A program made the position numbers and the translations under genes. A DNA stretch of 64,000 bases from positions 6,014,001 to 6,078,000 of the forward strand of contig CANTUV010000015.1 of assembly GCA_947685225.1 (NCBI GenBank), read 5' to 3'. This stretch comes from Garcia nutans. Lineage: Eukaryota > Streptophyta > Magnoliopsida > Malpighiales > Euphorbiaceae. This document shows positions 31,664 through 43,048 of this stretch, in pieces (within the stretch, counting starts at the first letter, position 1; each line of letters begins with the position of its first letter). The notes under the pieces were generated by a model. That model was not told the origin of the DNA. It saw nothing but the letters and a program-made list of their open reading frames with translations, and did not search any database.

Positions 31664-34600
31664 CTAGGGATCATGAATCAAAGTACTGTCAATGACCCTC
31701 ACTTCCTGAAATCCTTCATTGTATGGCTTAACTCTCTGTCCATTCACTTTGAAAGTCTCACCTGTTCTAGAGTTAAGTAATTCAATTGCACCAGAAGGAT
31801 ATACCTGAGTTATCTCGAAAGGACCACTCCATCGAGACTTGAGTTTACCTGGAAAAAGACGGAGTCGTTAGTTAAAAAGTAAAACCTTCATACCTGGACT
31901 CAATGTCTTTCGCACTATAATTCTGTCATGAAGTGCTTTAGTGCGATCCTTGTAAATTCTCGAGCTCTCATAACCCTCATTCCTCAGCTCATCTAACTCT
32001 GAAATTTGCAGAAATCTTTCTCTCTTTGCTTTGTCCAAGTCCAAATTCAGAGTCTTGATTGCCCAATGTGCTCTGTGCTCCAACTACACTGGTAAGTGAC
32101 AAGCTTTTCCAAACACCAATCGATATGGACTCATACCTAGAGGAGTTTTGAAAGCAGTCCGATATGCCCATAGTGCATCATGCAATCTGCTTGCCCAATC
32201 CTTCCTGGATGTGTTGACTGTTTTCTCCAGAATTCCTTTTAGCTGCTTGTTGGATGTTTCCACTTGCCCAGAAGTCTGTGGATGGTATGGGGTTGCCACC
32301 TTGTGCTTCACACCAGATTTGTGCATTAACTTCTCAAAAAGCCTGTTGCAAAAATGACTCCCCCCATCACTGACTATCACCCTTGGTATGCCAAACCTGC
32401 TAAGAATGTTTTCCTTCACAAATTTAACAACAATATTAGCATCATTAGTACGGGTGGGGATTGCCTCCACCCATTTGGAAACATAATCAACAGCAACTAA
32501 AATGTATTCATAACCAAAGGACTTGGGGAAAGGACCCATGAAGTCTATTCCCCACACATCAAACAGTTCAACAACAATATATGATTGAAGGGGCATTTCA
32601 TTCCTCCTCCCAATGTTACCTACTCTTTGGCAATGATCACAGTGCTTACAATAGTCTTGAGCATCTTTAAATAAAGTAGGCCAGTAAAAACCACTTTGAA
32701 GCACCTTTTCTGCAGTCTTCCTTCCTCCAAAATGACCCCCACAGTGAAGGTCATGACAAAATTGAAGAACACTCAATTGTTCTTCCTCAGCTACACACCT
32801 GCGAACTATCTCATCTTTGCATATCCGGAATAGATAAGGTTCATCCCAAAAATAAAACTTACTCAAGTGTAGAAACCTTTTCTTTTCCTGAAAGGACATG
32901 TTAGATCTCAAAATACCACAAGCAAGATAGTTAGCAATATCTGCAAACCAAGGGGCATTAATCACCACAAACAGATGCTCATCAGGAAATTCTTCTAAAT
33001 TTTTATAAATGTTATCAGATGCAAGATTTTCACTAAAGAAGGGTAATCCGGATAAGTGATTAGCAACAACATTCTCACTACCCTTAGTATCCTTGATTTG
33101 GAAATCAAACTCTTGCAACAACAACACCCATCTAATTAAGCGTGGTTTAGCATGTTGTTTTGTTAATAGATATTTAAGAGCTGCATGATCAGAATGCACA
33201 ATAATTTTTGACCCAATTAAATATGCTCTAAATTTGTCTAAAGCAAAAACAACAGCTAACATTTCCTTCTCAGTTGTGGTGTAGTTCATTTGTGCACTAT
33301 TCAGGGTTAAACTGGCATAATAAATTACTCTCAAGTATTTGTCAACCCTTTGCCCAAGAACAACTCCTACTACATGATTAGATGCATCACACATGATTTC
33401 AAAAGGTAAAGACCAAACAGGAGCTACAATCACAGGTACACTAGTCAATTTTTCCTTAAGGGAATTAAAAGCTTGCATGCATTGTGCTGTAAATTCAAAT
33501 GGAACATCTTTCCCCAATAAATGGCACAATGGTTGGCTTATTTTGGAAAAATCCGTAATAAACCTCCTATAAAATCCTGCATGCCCTAGAAAACTTCTTA
33601 TTCCCTTAACTGAGGTAGGTGGGGGTAACTTAGCAATCAATTCAATTTTAGCCTTATCCACCTCAATCCCTTTACTTGACACCACATGACCTAAAACAAT
33701 GCCCTGGGTAACCATAAAATGACTCTTTTCCCAACTTAAAGTAAGGTTACATTCAATGCATCTCTCAAGCACACGAATAAGCTTATTGAGGCAATTATCA
33801 AAAGAATTACCAAAAACAAAAAAGTCATCCATAAATACCTCAATAAAATCATCGATCATATCTGAGAAGACAGACATCATGCATCTCTGAAAAGTTGCTT
33901 GCGTCGAAATGCATAAGTCCCAAAAGGGCAAGTAAAGGTTGTCTTGGACTGATCCTCTAGAGCTATTGGTACCTGATAGTAACCTGAAAGGCCATCCAGA
34001 AAACAATAATGTGAGTGTCCAGAAAGTTTATCTAACATCTGATCAATAAAAGGAAGAGGAAAATGATCTTTCTTTGTAGCATTGTTCAACTTCCTATAAT
34101 CAATGCACATTCTCCACCCAGTAGTAGTCCTAGTAGGAACCAATTCATTATTCTCATTTTTCACCACAGTGATTCCAGATTTCTTAGGAACTATATGTAC
34201 TGGGCTCACCCACTCACTATTAGCAATTGGATAAATTACTCCTTCATCTAGCAATTTGAGCACTTCTTTCTTAACCACTTCACTCATATTTGGGTTAAGT
34301 CGCCTTTGGGTCTCCCTCACAGGTTTAGCTCCCTCTTCTAAAGTGATTCTATGCATGCACATAGAAGGGCTAATACCCTTTATGTCACTCAATCCCCATC
34401 CTATTGCTCTCTTTAATCTTTTAAGCTCACTCACCAACCTCATCTCCTCCCCTTCACTAAGTTCACTAGATATTATCACAGGTAAAGTGTTGTGATCTCC
34501 TAAAAACACATATTTCAGGTTCTTAGGTAACTCTTTCAGCTCTAACTCTAGTGAGGGGTTCTTCTCTTCTTTTTCAATAGGGGAAGGTTCACAAACTGGC

Positions 34601-35868
34601 TCCTCCTTAAGTTCCTCTACTTCAGCACTTCCTAAGGTCTCGAGACAACTGGCTATTTCTACATCAAAAATTTCCAAATCACTATCCAAAGTCAATGCCA
34701 GCTCCAATTTATCAGAAGAACCTGTCTGCAAGAAAACATCTGAAACAACTGCATCAACACAATCAATGAAAGAACAATCCTCATACAAAGCAGTTGTAGG
34801 AATAGGAGAAGTGTTAAAAATAGAAAATTCCATAGTTTGTCCCAAAACAGTCATTGATAATTTTCCATTCTTAACATCTATCAAAGTATTGGTAGTCGCC
34901 ATAAAAGGCCTACCCAGCAAAATGGTGTGTGCAGATGGTGAAGAATTACCTACTTCCATGTCAAGAACAATGAAATCCACAGGTACTATCAAACCACCAA
35001 CTTTAACTAACACATCTTCTATAACCCCTTTCGGGAATCTAAGAGATCTATCAGCTAATTGCAATACCATTTTTGTTGGTTTAAGTTCCCCTAATTCCAA
35101 GTCAAGATAAACAGAATAAGGCATTAAATTCACACTAGCTCCCAAATCACACATGCCATCAGTACATTTTCCATTCCCCATAGCAATTTGAATAATAAAG
35201 CTTCCAGGATCCTTTAGCTTAGGAGGTAGTTTATGCTGCAAAACAGCACTAGCTACCTCAGAAACTATCACCTTTTCATTCGGCTCATACCTCTTTTTCT
35301 TGGTATTCAGTTCTTTAAAGAATTTAGCATAAGCCGGCATGTTCTTAATTGCTTCAAGTAAGGGTAAGTTAATACTTACCTTAGATAGCATGTTGAAGAT
35401 ATCTGAAAACTGCTTATCTTTTTTATCATCCTTCAACCTGCTAGGGAATGGTATAGGTGGCCGGTATGGATTGCTTGCCTTGTGCAAATCTGGTGTAGGG
35501 GACTTCTCCATTGATCCTTCTTCAGCACCTTTGTTCTCTAATTCTCTTTCCTTTTTCTTTTCTTGCTCACCTGCATTCACAGAGTTATTTTCAACATTAT
35601 TATTAATTACCTTGCCACTCCTAAGAACAGTCACTGCCTGTGCCTGCTCAAGTTGACTTGGGAACTTCCCCTTTTGTTGAATCTGCATCTGTTGTGCAAG
35701 TTGCCCCACTTGGGTCTCCACCTTCTTAAAAGATGCTTCCAAGGAATCCAGCCTCTTGTTGTTCATCTCCTGATTTTTAGCACTGACTTGGATAAAAGCC
35801 TGTAAGCTTTCCTCCAAACTCTCTCTCTTAGGCTGACCTTGATTTGAGGATTGGCCCTGTTGTTGGTT
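31664..35868 (-). pseudogene. Element G Pol: protease, RT, RNase H, integrase (disrupted)
   Basis: Continues in frame after the TAG that ends gag. Protease region with MCDLGASVNLMPYSVY (about 35120-35160), RT with WVSPVHIVPKKSG, WRMCIDYRKLN and FMDD (about 33830), RNase H (IMCDASNHVVGVVLGQ, HSDHAALKYL), integrase (CHDLHCGGHFGGRKT, CKHCDHCQRVG, GIDFMGPFP, VSDGGSHF, HPQTSGQVE), ending IDSTLIHDP at 31664. Defects: about 25 bases missing near 33895, removing the conserved MPFGL-type RT motif and shifting the frame; in-frame stops at about 32084 and 31868. The short PBS-side start of this segment (ESLQAFIQ) shows gag and pol share one frame separated by TAG. Confidence 0.9.
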
Positions 35869-37017
35869 CTATCTCTGGAGCAAATGGAAGGGCTGTTGAG
35901 CATTATTCGTTGTACAGGAAAAATTGGGGTGACTCCTCCAACCAGGATTGTAAGTGTTGGAGTAAGGATCATTTCTGGCTCTTGGTTGAAATCCCCCCAT
36001 AGCATTAACTTGCTCAGCTTCATTCCCAAAAGACTCATTTGCAGAGGGACATATATTTGCTCCATGCCCAAATGTCCCACAGATTCCACACACTTCTTGA
36101 GTAGATGAAGAAATATTGTTCTTCATGTTTAGCATCTGAACCTGCCTTGTCAACTCAGCTATTTGACTAACCATTTCAGTATTGGCTTCCAGTTGATTCA
36201 CTCCTTTACTTCTTCCCCTTACACTCTTTTGTTGAGAATTAGTTCCCAACATCTCAAAGATTTCATAAGTCTCATCAGCTTTCTTTTCTCCCAAGGCTCC
36301 CCCAGCTGCATTATCAACAGTGTTCTGAAATTGCTGGGTGAGACCATCATAGAAAAACTGATTAAGGAGTTGAAGTGGATAGTGATGATGTGGACACTGG
36401 ATCAATAGCATCTTGAATCTGTCCCAAGCCTCATGAAATGGCTCTCCTTCAAATTGAGAGAATGTAGCAATCTTTCCTCTCAACTCAGCTGTCTTTTGAT
36501 GTGAGTAGAACTTGCCCATGAATTTATTGTAAACTTGTTCCCAAGCTGTCAGTGAGTTCTCGGGCAACATCATAAGCCAGCTCTTTGCCCTATCCTTCAA
36601 AGTATAAGGGAAACATCTCATCCTCAACTGATCTTCTGTTAGTCCTCCCAAAGGAAAAGTGTTAAGGGTGGAGTAGAAATCCCGAATAAAATTCAAAGGA
36701 TCTTCATTTGGAACTCCATAGAATGATGGCAGCATGTTGTAGTGAATATTCTTCAACTCATAGTTCCTTGCTGCATCTGTTAGTCTTATGCAAGAAGTGG
36801 AAGTCCCAATGACAGGTCTAGCAAAATCTCTCATGGTTCTTTGCCTTTCTTCAGCCATCTTTACAGATTTTTTAGATTCTGACTCAAAATCTGAAATATC
36901 TTCCTCTGAAGTATCAAATCCGGTAAAGAGCTCAAACTCCTCTCTGCTCCTTTTTACTCTCTGAATTTCTGGAATGAATGGATGCAACTCTCCTTCGAGT
37001 GATCTCTTGCCTTGCAT
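35869..37017 (-). CDS. Gag of element G (Athila-like)
   Basis: 382 codons from the ATG at 37017 (MQGKRSLEGELHPF). The Gag core (YGVPNEDPLNFIRDFYSTLNTFPLGGLTEDQLRMRCFPYTLKDRAKSWL) is followed by FEGEPFHEAWDRFKMLLIQCPHH and a CCHC knuckle CGICGTFGHGANIC (CX2CX4HX4C). It ends at a TAG after PFHLLQR, with pol following in the same frame; the codon could be a mutation or a readthrough site. Gag forms the virus-like particle in the cytoplasm and packages the element RNA. Alternative upstream initiation is only at non-ATG codons. Confidence 0.88.
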   Translation of the reverse strand: MQGKRSLEGELHPFIPEIQRVKRSREEFELFTGFDTSEEDISDFESESKKSVKMAEERQRTMRDFARPVIGTSTSCIRLTDAARNYELKNIHYNMLPSFYGVPNEDPLNFIRDFYSTLNTFPLGGLTEDQLRMRCFPYTLKDRAKSWLMMLPENSLTAWEQVYNKFMGKFYSHQKTAELRGKIATFSQFEGEPFHEAWDRFKMLLIQCPHHHYPLQLLNQFFYDGLTQQFQNTVDNAAGGALGEKKADETYEIFEMLGTNSQQKSVRGRSKGVNQLEANTEMVSQIAELTRQVQMLNMKNNISSSTQEVCGICGTFGHGANICPSANESFGNEAEQVNAMGGFQPRARNDPYSNTYNPGWRSHPNFSCTTNNAQQPFHLLQR

Positions 37018-37141
37018 AAACAGAAATTTTCTAGAAAAAGAAACAATTAAAAGCAAAAGACAAAAAAAATGAAATGAAAATAATGAAAAAAATAATCTAA
37101 AATATTTATTTTTTTTAAATAAATAATTACGCCAATTAGCT

Positions 37142-37159
37142 TCCCCGGCAGCGGCGCCA
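37142..37159 (-). promoter_or_regulatory. Primer-binding site of element G (Asp tRNA type)
   Basis: On the minus strand TGGCGCCGCTGCCGGGGA, six bases after the 5' LTR end. It resembles the Asp-tRNA-type site typical of Athila elements. Confidence 0.85.
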
Positions 37160-37165
37160 AAAACT

Positions 37166-38872
37166 TGTTGCGCTCAAATTAACTCTACCACAAAGCGTCA
37201 CTCGCAAGTATACGAGCTAGCTGTAGCAAAGGTGATCGCCCAAGGTCGTCTCACAAGGAAGCCAAAGTGGGTAATTGTTTATCAAATTAAAAGTAACAAG
37301 TAGTAAAGAAATTTAAATTGCAAAGTAATGAAAAAGATTGATTTAAATTGAAAACGATAAAAATAAACAAAAGCTGATGTTTTGATTCACTTGATAAAAG
37401 GGTCTAGGGTTTGCACTTCTCTACTACTTATTTGCATGAACGGTTATTCCACTGAACTAATTTAATTTCTAAGATTAAATCTAAACAACTTAATTAATTG
37501 AGTCAAGGAAATAAGCTCTCGCATTCAAACCTCTTACAACTAATCTTGTTATAATTGAAACAATCTTTTTAATAGGTTATATTTCTAATTCACCTAAGTC
37601 CTTAATTGAATTATTCCAACATTAGACTTCATCTCTCAATTCATCATCTAATACCTAAAACACAATTGGTGGCCAATCAATTATATGTTAACAATATTTC
37701 ATTCAATAAAGGCTAAAGAAATCATTAGTTAAGAGAATAACCAATTCATACAATCATAGTAAATCCATACAAACCCTAGACTAGATCAAATTAGTTCATA
37801 ATGCAATCAAACATATTCATCTCGTTAATGTTCAAAGAAACCGAAATAGACATGATAATATCCATTCAATAAAAATAAAGTGAATAAGTTCGAGAACAAA
37901 ACCAAGTTACAGCTCCTTGAAGTTTCTGAAGAATCTCTTGTTCAAAATCTTGCAAGAAGAATGAATCACTGGCATAAACAATCTAATCTAGCTAGTTTTG
38001 ATCCAAAGTGAAATCAAAATTAAGAAAATAAATGTAAAACCCTAGCTCTAATCTCTGACGGCTCAAAATCTGCTCCAAATCGTCAACAACTCTCTAACCT
38101 AGCTTTCTTCTTTCCTTTTATACGAAACGTCCGCTTTAAAATTCGGTGCGCGTTTGGTTCATGAGGGACACGGCCAAGTCATGAGGGACACGGCCGTGTG
38201 AGAGCTTGTTGGAGGGACACGGCCACAAGACATGGTCGTGTCCCCTGCAGGTGTCCACCTCTGTTGCTTCTCTTCTTTCTTCTTCTTTGGTTGAGTGACA
38301 CGGCCAAGTCATGAGTGACTTGGCCGTGTTGCACCATGATTGAGGGACACGGCCACATGACTTGGCCGTGTCCCTTGCCTGTGTTCACCTCTGTGCAATT
38401 TTGATCTCTTTCCTGTGGAACCAAGTGAGACACGGCCAAGTGAAGCTTGACTTGGCCGTGTTGGGTCTTTTTGGAGGGATACGGCCAGATGACTTGGCCG
38501 TGTCCCTTGCTTGTGTCTGCTACTGGGACTTGCTCTTCTTTTTAACTTGGTATGAGACACGGCCAGTGACTTGGCCGTGTCCTCTGCCTGTGTCAGCCAC
38601 TACCACTTTCTCCTTCAAATTTGCTTCCTTGCCTTTTAACCTAACATAAAACTCAAAATAAATCTAAACAAGAAATCAATAGACAATAACCAACACAACA
38701 TAAACACAATACTAAAAACTACATCAAAAATGAAAAAACATTGAAATAAACTAAAACTACCACAATTAAAGAAAACACTAGACAAACCGATTAAAACTAA
38801 CAAAATACCTAAATAAAACAATAATTAACATAACAAACAAGACACAAAACTATAACAAAAACTAATAAAACA
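37166..38872 (-). repeat. Element G, 5' (right) LTR
   Basis: 1707 bp. TATA box TATAAAAGG (reverse complement of 38114-38122) about 750 bases from the LTR start. The ggccgtgtc island (38160-38590) lies directly upstream of it, in U3. Short frames called in this island are repeat artefacts. Confidence 0.93.
38114..38122 (-). promoter_or_regulatory. TATA box of element G 5' LTR
   Basis: TATAAAAGG on the minus strand, a near-consensus plant TATA box, repeated in the other LTR at 27481-27489. It sits just downstream of the palindrome island, which supports assigning the island to U3. Confidence 0.6.
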
Positions 38873-38877
38873 TTTGC

Positions 38878-39330
38878 TCCTGGGGATTGGGTTTGGGTAC
38901 ACTTCGGAAAGGAGAGGTTTCCAAATCAAAGGAAGAATAAGCTTGATGCACGTGGTGATGGTCCATTTCAAGTGTTGGCAAAGATCAATGATAATGCATA
39001 CAAGATAGACTTGCCTGGTGAGTATGGTGTTAGTACTAATGTGTCTGATTTATCTCCTTATGATGATGCAGATTTGAGGACAAATCTTTTTGAAGAGGGG
39101 GAGAATGATACAAACCAGCCACGAGGTAAGGATCCATTGGTGCTTCCAAATGGGCCATTGACTAGGAGCAGAGCTAAGAAGTTTGGAGCAGCTATGGGAT
39201 TGCATATTCAAGATCAAATTTCAAAGGAAGTGACTAAAATGGCAATGGAAAAGTGCACAATAGAGCTTGAAGAAGGCACACCAAAGCTGATTATGATGTT
39301 TAGTGTGAATATGGAAGCTAAAGGCTAGCT
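38878..39330 (+). pseudogene. Element F integrase C-terminus
   Basis: Continues the frame cut by G: VF(A)PGDWVWVHFGKERFPNQRKNKLDARGDGPFQVLAKINDNAYKIDLPGEYGV, the GPF/Y module, then DVSDLSPY-like sequence (here VSTNVSDLSPY, apparently one residue short), NLFEEGENDTN and GPLTRSRAKKFGAAMG, ending EAKG at the TAG 39328-39330. The frame passes through the polypurine tract (39091-39105) and runs about 220 bases into the 3' LTR. I see no classical chromodomain. Confidence 0.85.
39091..39105 (+). promoter_or_regulatory. Polypurine tract of element F
   Basis: TGAAGAGGGGGAGAA directly before TGATAC, the proposed LTR start. Located inside the coding frame. Confidence 0.75.
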
Positions 39331-39636
39331 AAATAGGTCCAACATGCAAGAAAGGTCCATGGGGGTTCATATACAGCCTTGGGAAGTAATTTAAGGCCCA
39401 AGGACAGCCCAAATAGTGTGGGGCAAGTTCTTATTTTAAAGGGTTTTAGTTTGGCCTTTTTTATATATACTTTATATTTTCCTTAGTGGGTTAGGATGTG
39501 TGGTTTCCTATTTAGTTATTTCAGAATATTAATTTGTTTCCATACTTTATATTTTTCTTAATGGGTTAGGATTTTGACTTTGTAGCTTTCCTTTTCCCAT
39601 TAGAATTAGGGTTTTGGATTTATGTGTGCCTTTTAG

Positions 39637-39644
39637 TATAAATA
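39637..39644 (+). promoter_or_regulatory. TATA box in element F LTR
   Basis: TATAAATAGGGCC context, a near-consensus plant core promoter about 530 bases into the LTR. Confidence 0.55.
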
Positions 39645-39919
39645 GGGCCTTATTTTTCTTGTAAGGACACTTTTTGAAAAATTATATTCTCAATTTTCTT
39701 ATTGAAATTTCGGCCATCATAGAACAGGAGTGGATTCTCTTTTTCTTCTGATTGCATCAAGAATTATTTTTACTTATCAATTTCGATTGTGGCATTCTTC
39801 TAATTCGAGCTTCCTAAAATCCTTCCGTTATAAGTGTTCATGCTTTGCTAAGCAATTGGGTTCTTTAGAAGGTGGCTTTTCCTTCATTCTTGGTTTTCTT
39901 CTATCAATCGTGCGTTGGG

Positions 39920-42900
39920 TGTAACACCCCATCTTAGCCTACGTTTATAGACCAAGATGGACTGTTATCTCATGGCGGTTGTGTCTTAACATTTTACTTA
40001 GCCAATTTTACATGCAGATTTTAAAAAAATTTTGCCATAACCTCCCCTAAAAATGGAGGTTCCAAGTGTCGCCAAAACTGATTTTTTTGATTTTTGAAAA
40101 CAATTTTGTTTCACAATTCAACTCAATCACACTCCCAATAATCCACCCTTATAACCTCAACTACAATCCTGCAAGAAGAATTCACACTTCTATACTTGCA
40201 TACATAAGTGCTAAATCCAAATAAGATTTATTAGATTACTAACTGTGTATGTGTTCTAGCTTTTTAGTATAATACATTTATTTGCTAGATCATACAAGCT
40301 TATGTACATGCCATATTGCTACAATCAATCATATCCAAACTCCTACCCAAAGTAGTAGTCAAGGCCAGCTGCGCAGGACATGCTGCAAACTCGTCTCCTC
40401 GTTTAACCTACGAGTTTAGATGGAAACTAAACTCGCTAAGCAATTGCTTAGTGGGTACTTAAATCATTGCAATAAATAATTAAAATGAAAGAATGATTTG
40501 AACATACATTTATATACTTTAAATAATTGAAAGGAATAAATACCAAACGCAAAAGGTAAAAAAAAAAGCTTGACTGAATAATTTGATTTTAAATCATTTT
40601 TCTTGCTTTTATCATTTTGATTGCTCTACTGGTTTAACAGAACGTCAGCGGATAAGGAAGGGTCATGATAAACATATCTTGTCATGATCATATTTCATTA
40701 TCTTTCATCATAATTCTTGAACATGTGCTAATGGCCATTATCATTACATCATTGATCATGTCATTGTAATCATCGGCCTTCAGCCGGAATATCATATCAT
40801 GTCATAAGCAGTACTGCAGTAATAGTATGATGCATCATACCCTTATCTCAAGGGTTCTAATATACCAAGTAGAGCATAAATAATTTATTAAATTACTTTG
40901 GTCATGATATTCAATAGGTCATGATTTTTCCATAATGCATATATTACTAGGATAACTTCTCATGATGCCTTTCTGATTATTCCAAACCCCTTTTGTGTCA
41001 TTTTAAATGATATAACATCAATCTATATCATAATATTCAAGTTTTAACACATTTAGAAAAATGACCAAATGAATAGTAGCGCGGCGCGTAAAATCGGCAA
41101 CGCAATGGCACGCGACAACTAAATAGTAAAATCTGTTTTTACTGCTGAAAATCAGTCAACTTTGGCAACAGTTTTGACCAAGCAAACAACCTTATTTTTG
41201 GATGAATTTTTTCAGGAAAACACATTCATAAGTTAACTAAATGCATGTAAAATTTTGTCAAAAAATTCTTTCGTTTGCCCTTCAACGGACTGCCCAAAAT
41301 GAAAGCTGCAGAATGGTGCCCAAAAGGGACCATTCGGCCCAATTTTCAAAACTTGAGGGAAATTCATTTTTTTCTTGCAAATTTGATTTTTAGACTCCTT
41401 TTGTGATACCATTGAAGGACTAAGGGTCCCTCTTTCAAAAATCAAACCAAAGGGGTGATTAAAAGTTCATCAAAGTTTATGGATAATTGAGCAAATTTAG
41501 CTAGTTTGTTTTGTTTTCATTCTTTTCACAATCAGTTGATTACAAATGATTCAAGAGCACTTTCCCAAATATTTACCACACATAATAACATCATTTCAAA
41601 ATAATTTCAAAAGTCCCATAATGCAAAATATGTGAATTAATTGAAAAGAGCAATGATTTAAGTACCAAACCTTAATTCCTTTAATTCCCCTTTGCTTTTC
41701 CTTCTTCTCCTTCCTTAATCTTTGTTTATTTGCTTTATCCCTTGCTTGTCCTATTCTTTCTTCCCTTCTTCTTCTTTATCCCTTTGATTTCCTATAATTT
41801 TCATAACTTCCATAATAAGAACATTATAAAAACCATATGTTCAAGCCTTGATTCTTGCTATCTAAGGCTACTAATCACCACTAATTCATCAATTTTACAT
41901 GTATGAATCATTTAATCTAATTTTTCTTCACTTTCTTAACTTTCCCATAATCTTCCCAACTTTTCTTTCATTGATAACTTGAAAACTATCAATCAAATGA
42001 ATAAACTAAAGCTAGAATTGGAATCCTTACCTTAAAATTAAGCTTTTCCTTCCAAAATCCACTTGAACACTTGAAAAATTACTTCCCTTTTTTGGTGGAG
42101 AGAATTCGGCCATATCTCTCAAAAATGGAGAGAAAAATATGTGTTCTTAGTTCTTTAATCATCCTTCTCTCCCTTTTTATATTTTTCATTTTCCATTTAT
42201 TTAATTAATTTCATTTTGGAGGGTTAAGATTAATCCAACCCAAAAGTGTTTTTAAACAAGATTTTGCCATGTGTCCTTTTCTAGAAAATTACTATGCCAT
42301 GTGTCCTTTTCTAGAAAATGGGTGGAAGTGAAGAGACCAAAATACCCTTCAATGGAAGGTTTTGCCTTTTCTTCGTAACCGGGTAGTTTTATGACGCGTA
42401 AAATGTACCGTTCTCCTCCTTTCAACCTCTAGTTTCCATTTCCGACATTCATTCTTGATTTTGAACTAATTTATAAAAATTACGCTCATGCCCTTGACTT
42501 TTTTAAAAATTCCCTTTAGGTCCTTACGTGATTCGGGTCTCCACTTAGGTTCATTTTTCAACATCGATCACTGCAGAGTCCTTCCGTTTACTTCGGATAC
42601 CTTTACGTGTCTTGTTTTCCAGTGTATAAATTATTATCACAAGAATAACGAAAATACCCTTGGTCGAGAATCCACTGTATCTCTCAAACTGTGCATTTTC
42701 GGGAAAAACCGTGGTGTTTCGTTTTGACCCAATTTTTCTCTACTTTTCATCCTTAGAGTCTGTTATGGGCACTATTAAGGACCTCCGGAATAACTTTTGA
42801 AAATTACAGTCATCTCCCCAAAACTTTTTGAAATTACAGTCACCTCCACAAAACTTTACAATCTTTTCAGTTAGGTCCTTTTTGTCCTATAGAGCTTCCT

Positions 42901-43004
42901 TTCACTTCGTATTCTTTGGTGGTTACTCGGGATGGCTCCTCTTACTGTACGCGGATGTACTATACATGGATGTACTGTACATATGTACAAATTAGGTCGT
43001 GACA
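39920..43004 (-). mobile_element. Element H: solo LTR, Tekay-like, minus strand
   Basis: 3085 bp flanked by ttggg (39915-39919 and 43005-43009). On the minus strand it starts TGTCACGACC and ends GGGGTGTTACA, the end shared by A, B, C and E, which sets its orientation. A splice donor-like AAGGTAAGG lies near 42030 (minus). The stem-loop pair is at 40411-40451. No internal region or partner LTR. Near its sense start are repeats of gatgtactgtacat (about 42949-42988). Confidence 0.92.
40411..40451 (-). promoter_or_regulatory. Tandem stem-loop pair in element H
   Basis: On the minus strand, first a perfect palindrome CTAAGCAATTGCTTAG (40436-40451), then, immediately adjoining, CGAGTTTAG, loop TTTCCAT, CTAAACTCG (40411-40435). 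Same order and spacing as in A, with a wholly different second stem. Confidence 0.65.
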
Positions 43005-43048
43005 TTGGGGTTTGAGGCCTTCATTGCCATAGGGTTCCACGTCAGACA

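Larger units (their letters stand above)
26559..38872 (-). mobile_element. Element G: Athila-like retrotransposon with env-like gene (parent)
   Basis: Full-length 12314-bp minus-strand element in F's integrase, TSD tttgc at 26554-26558 and 38873-38877. Order on its strand: 5' LTR 38872-37166, Asp-type PBS, gag, pol, motif island, env-like gene, long 3' region, polypurine tract, 3' LTR 28232-26559. The layout, PBS and ATHILA ORF-1-like gene identify the Athila lineage. LTRs are closely similar but differ by several indels, for example a 29-bp block near 37374-37402 present only in the 5' LTR. Confidence 0.94.
24931..43048 (+). mobile_element. Element F: 5'-truncated CRM-like chromovirus (parent)
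   Basis: Inserted in D's protease region. Only the 3' part survives: from the RT/RNase H border (24931) to the 3' LTR end at 43048 (gtcagaca). The 5' LTR, PBS, gag, protease and most of RT are missing. On the right, F is followed by gccgc (43049-43053), which is D sequence and the expected TSD. On the left only its first two bases (gc, 24929-24930) remain, so the deletion began inside the duplication. D's protein reads across if F is removed (EGTFKA then FTFKVGP). Split by G and H. Confidence 0.85.
39106..43048 (+). repeat. Element F, 3' LTR, split by solo LTR H
   Basis: 39106-39919 plus 43010-43048, about 853 bp without H and one ttggg copy. Starts TGATACAAACC, ends gtcagaca. Contains TATAAATA (39637-39644) followed by a likely start region. 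The 5' partner is lost, so the start is placed from the polypurine tract alone. Confidence 0.72.
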
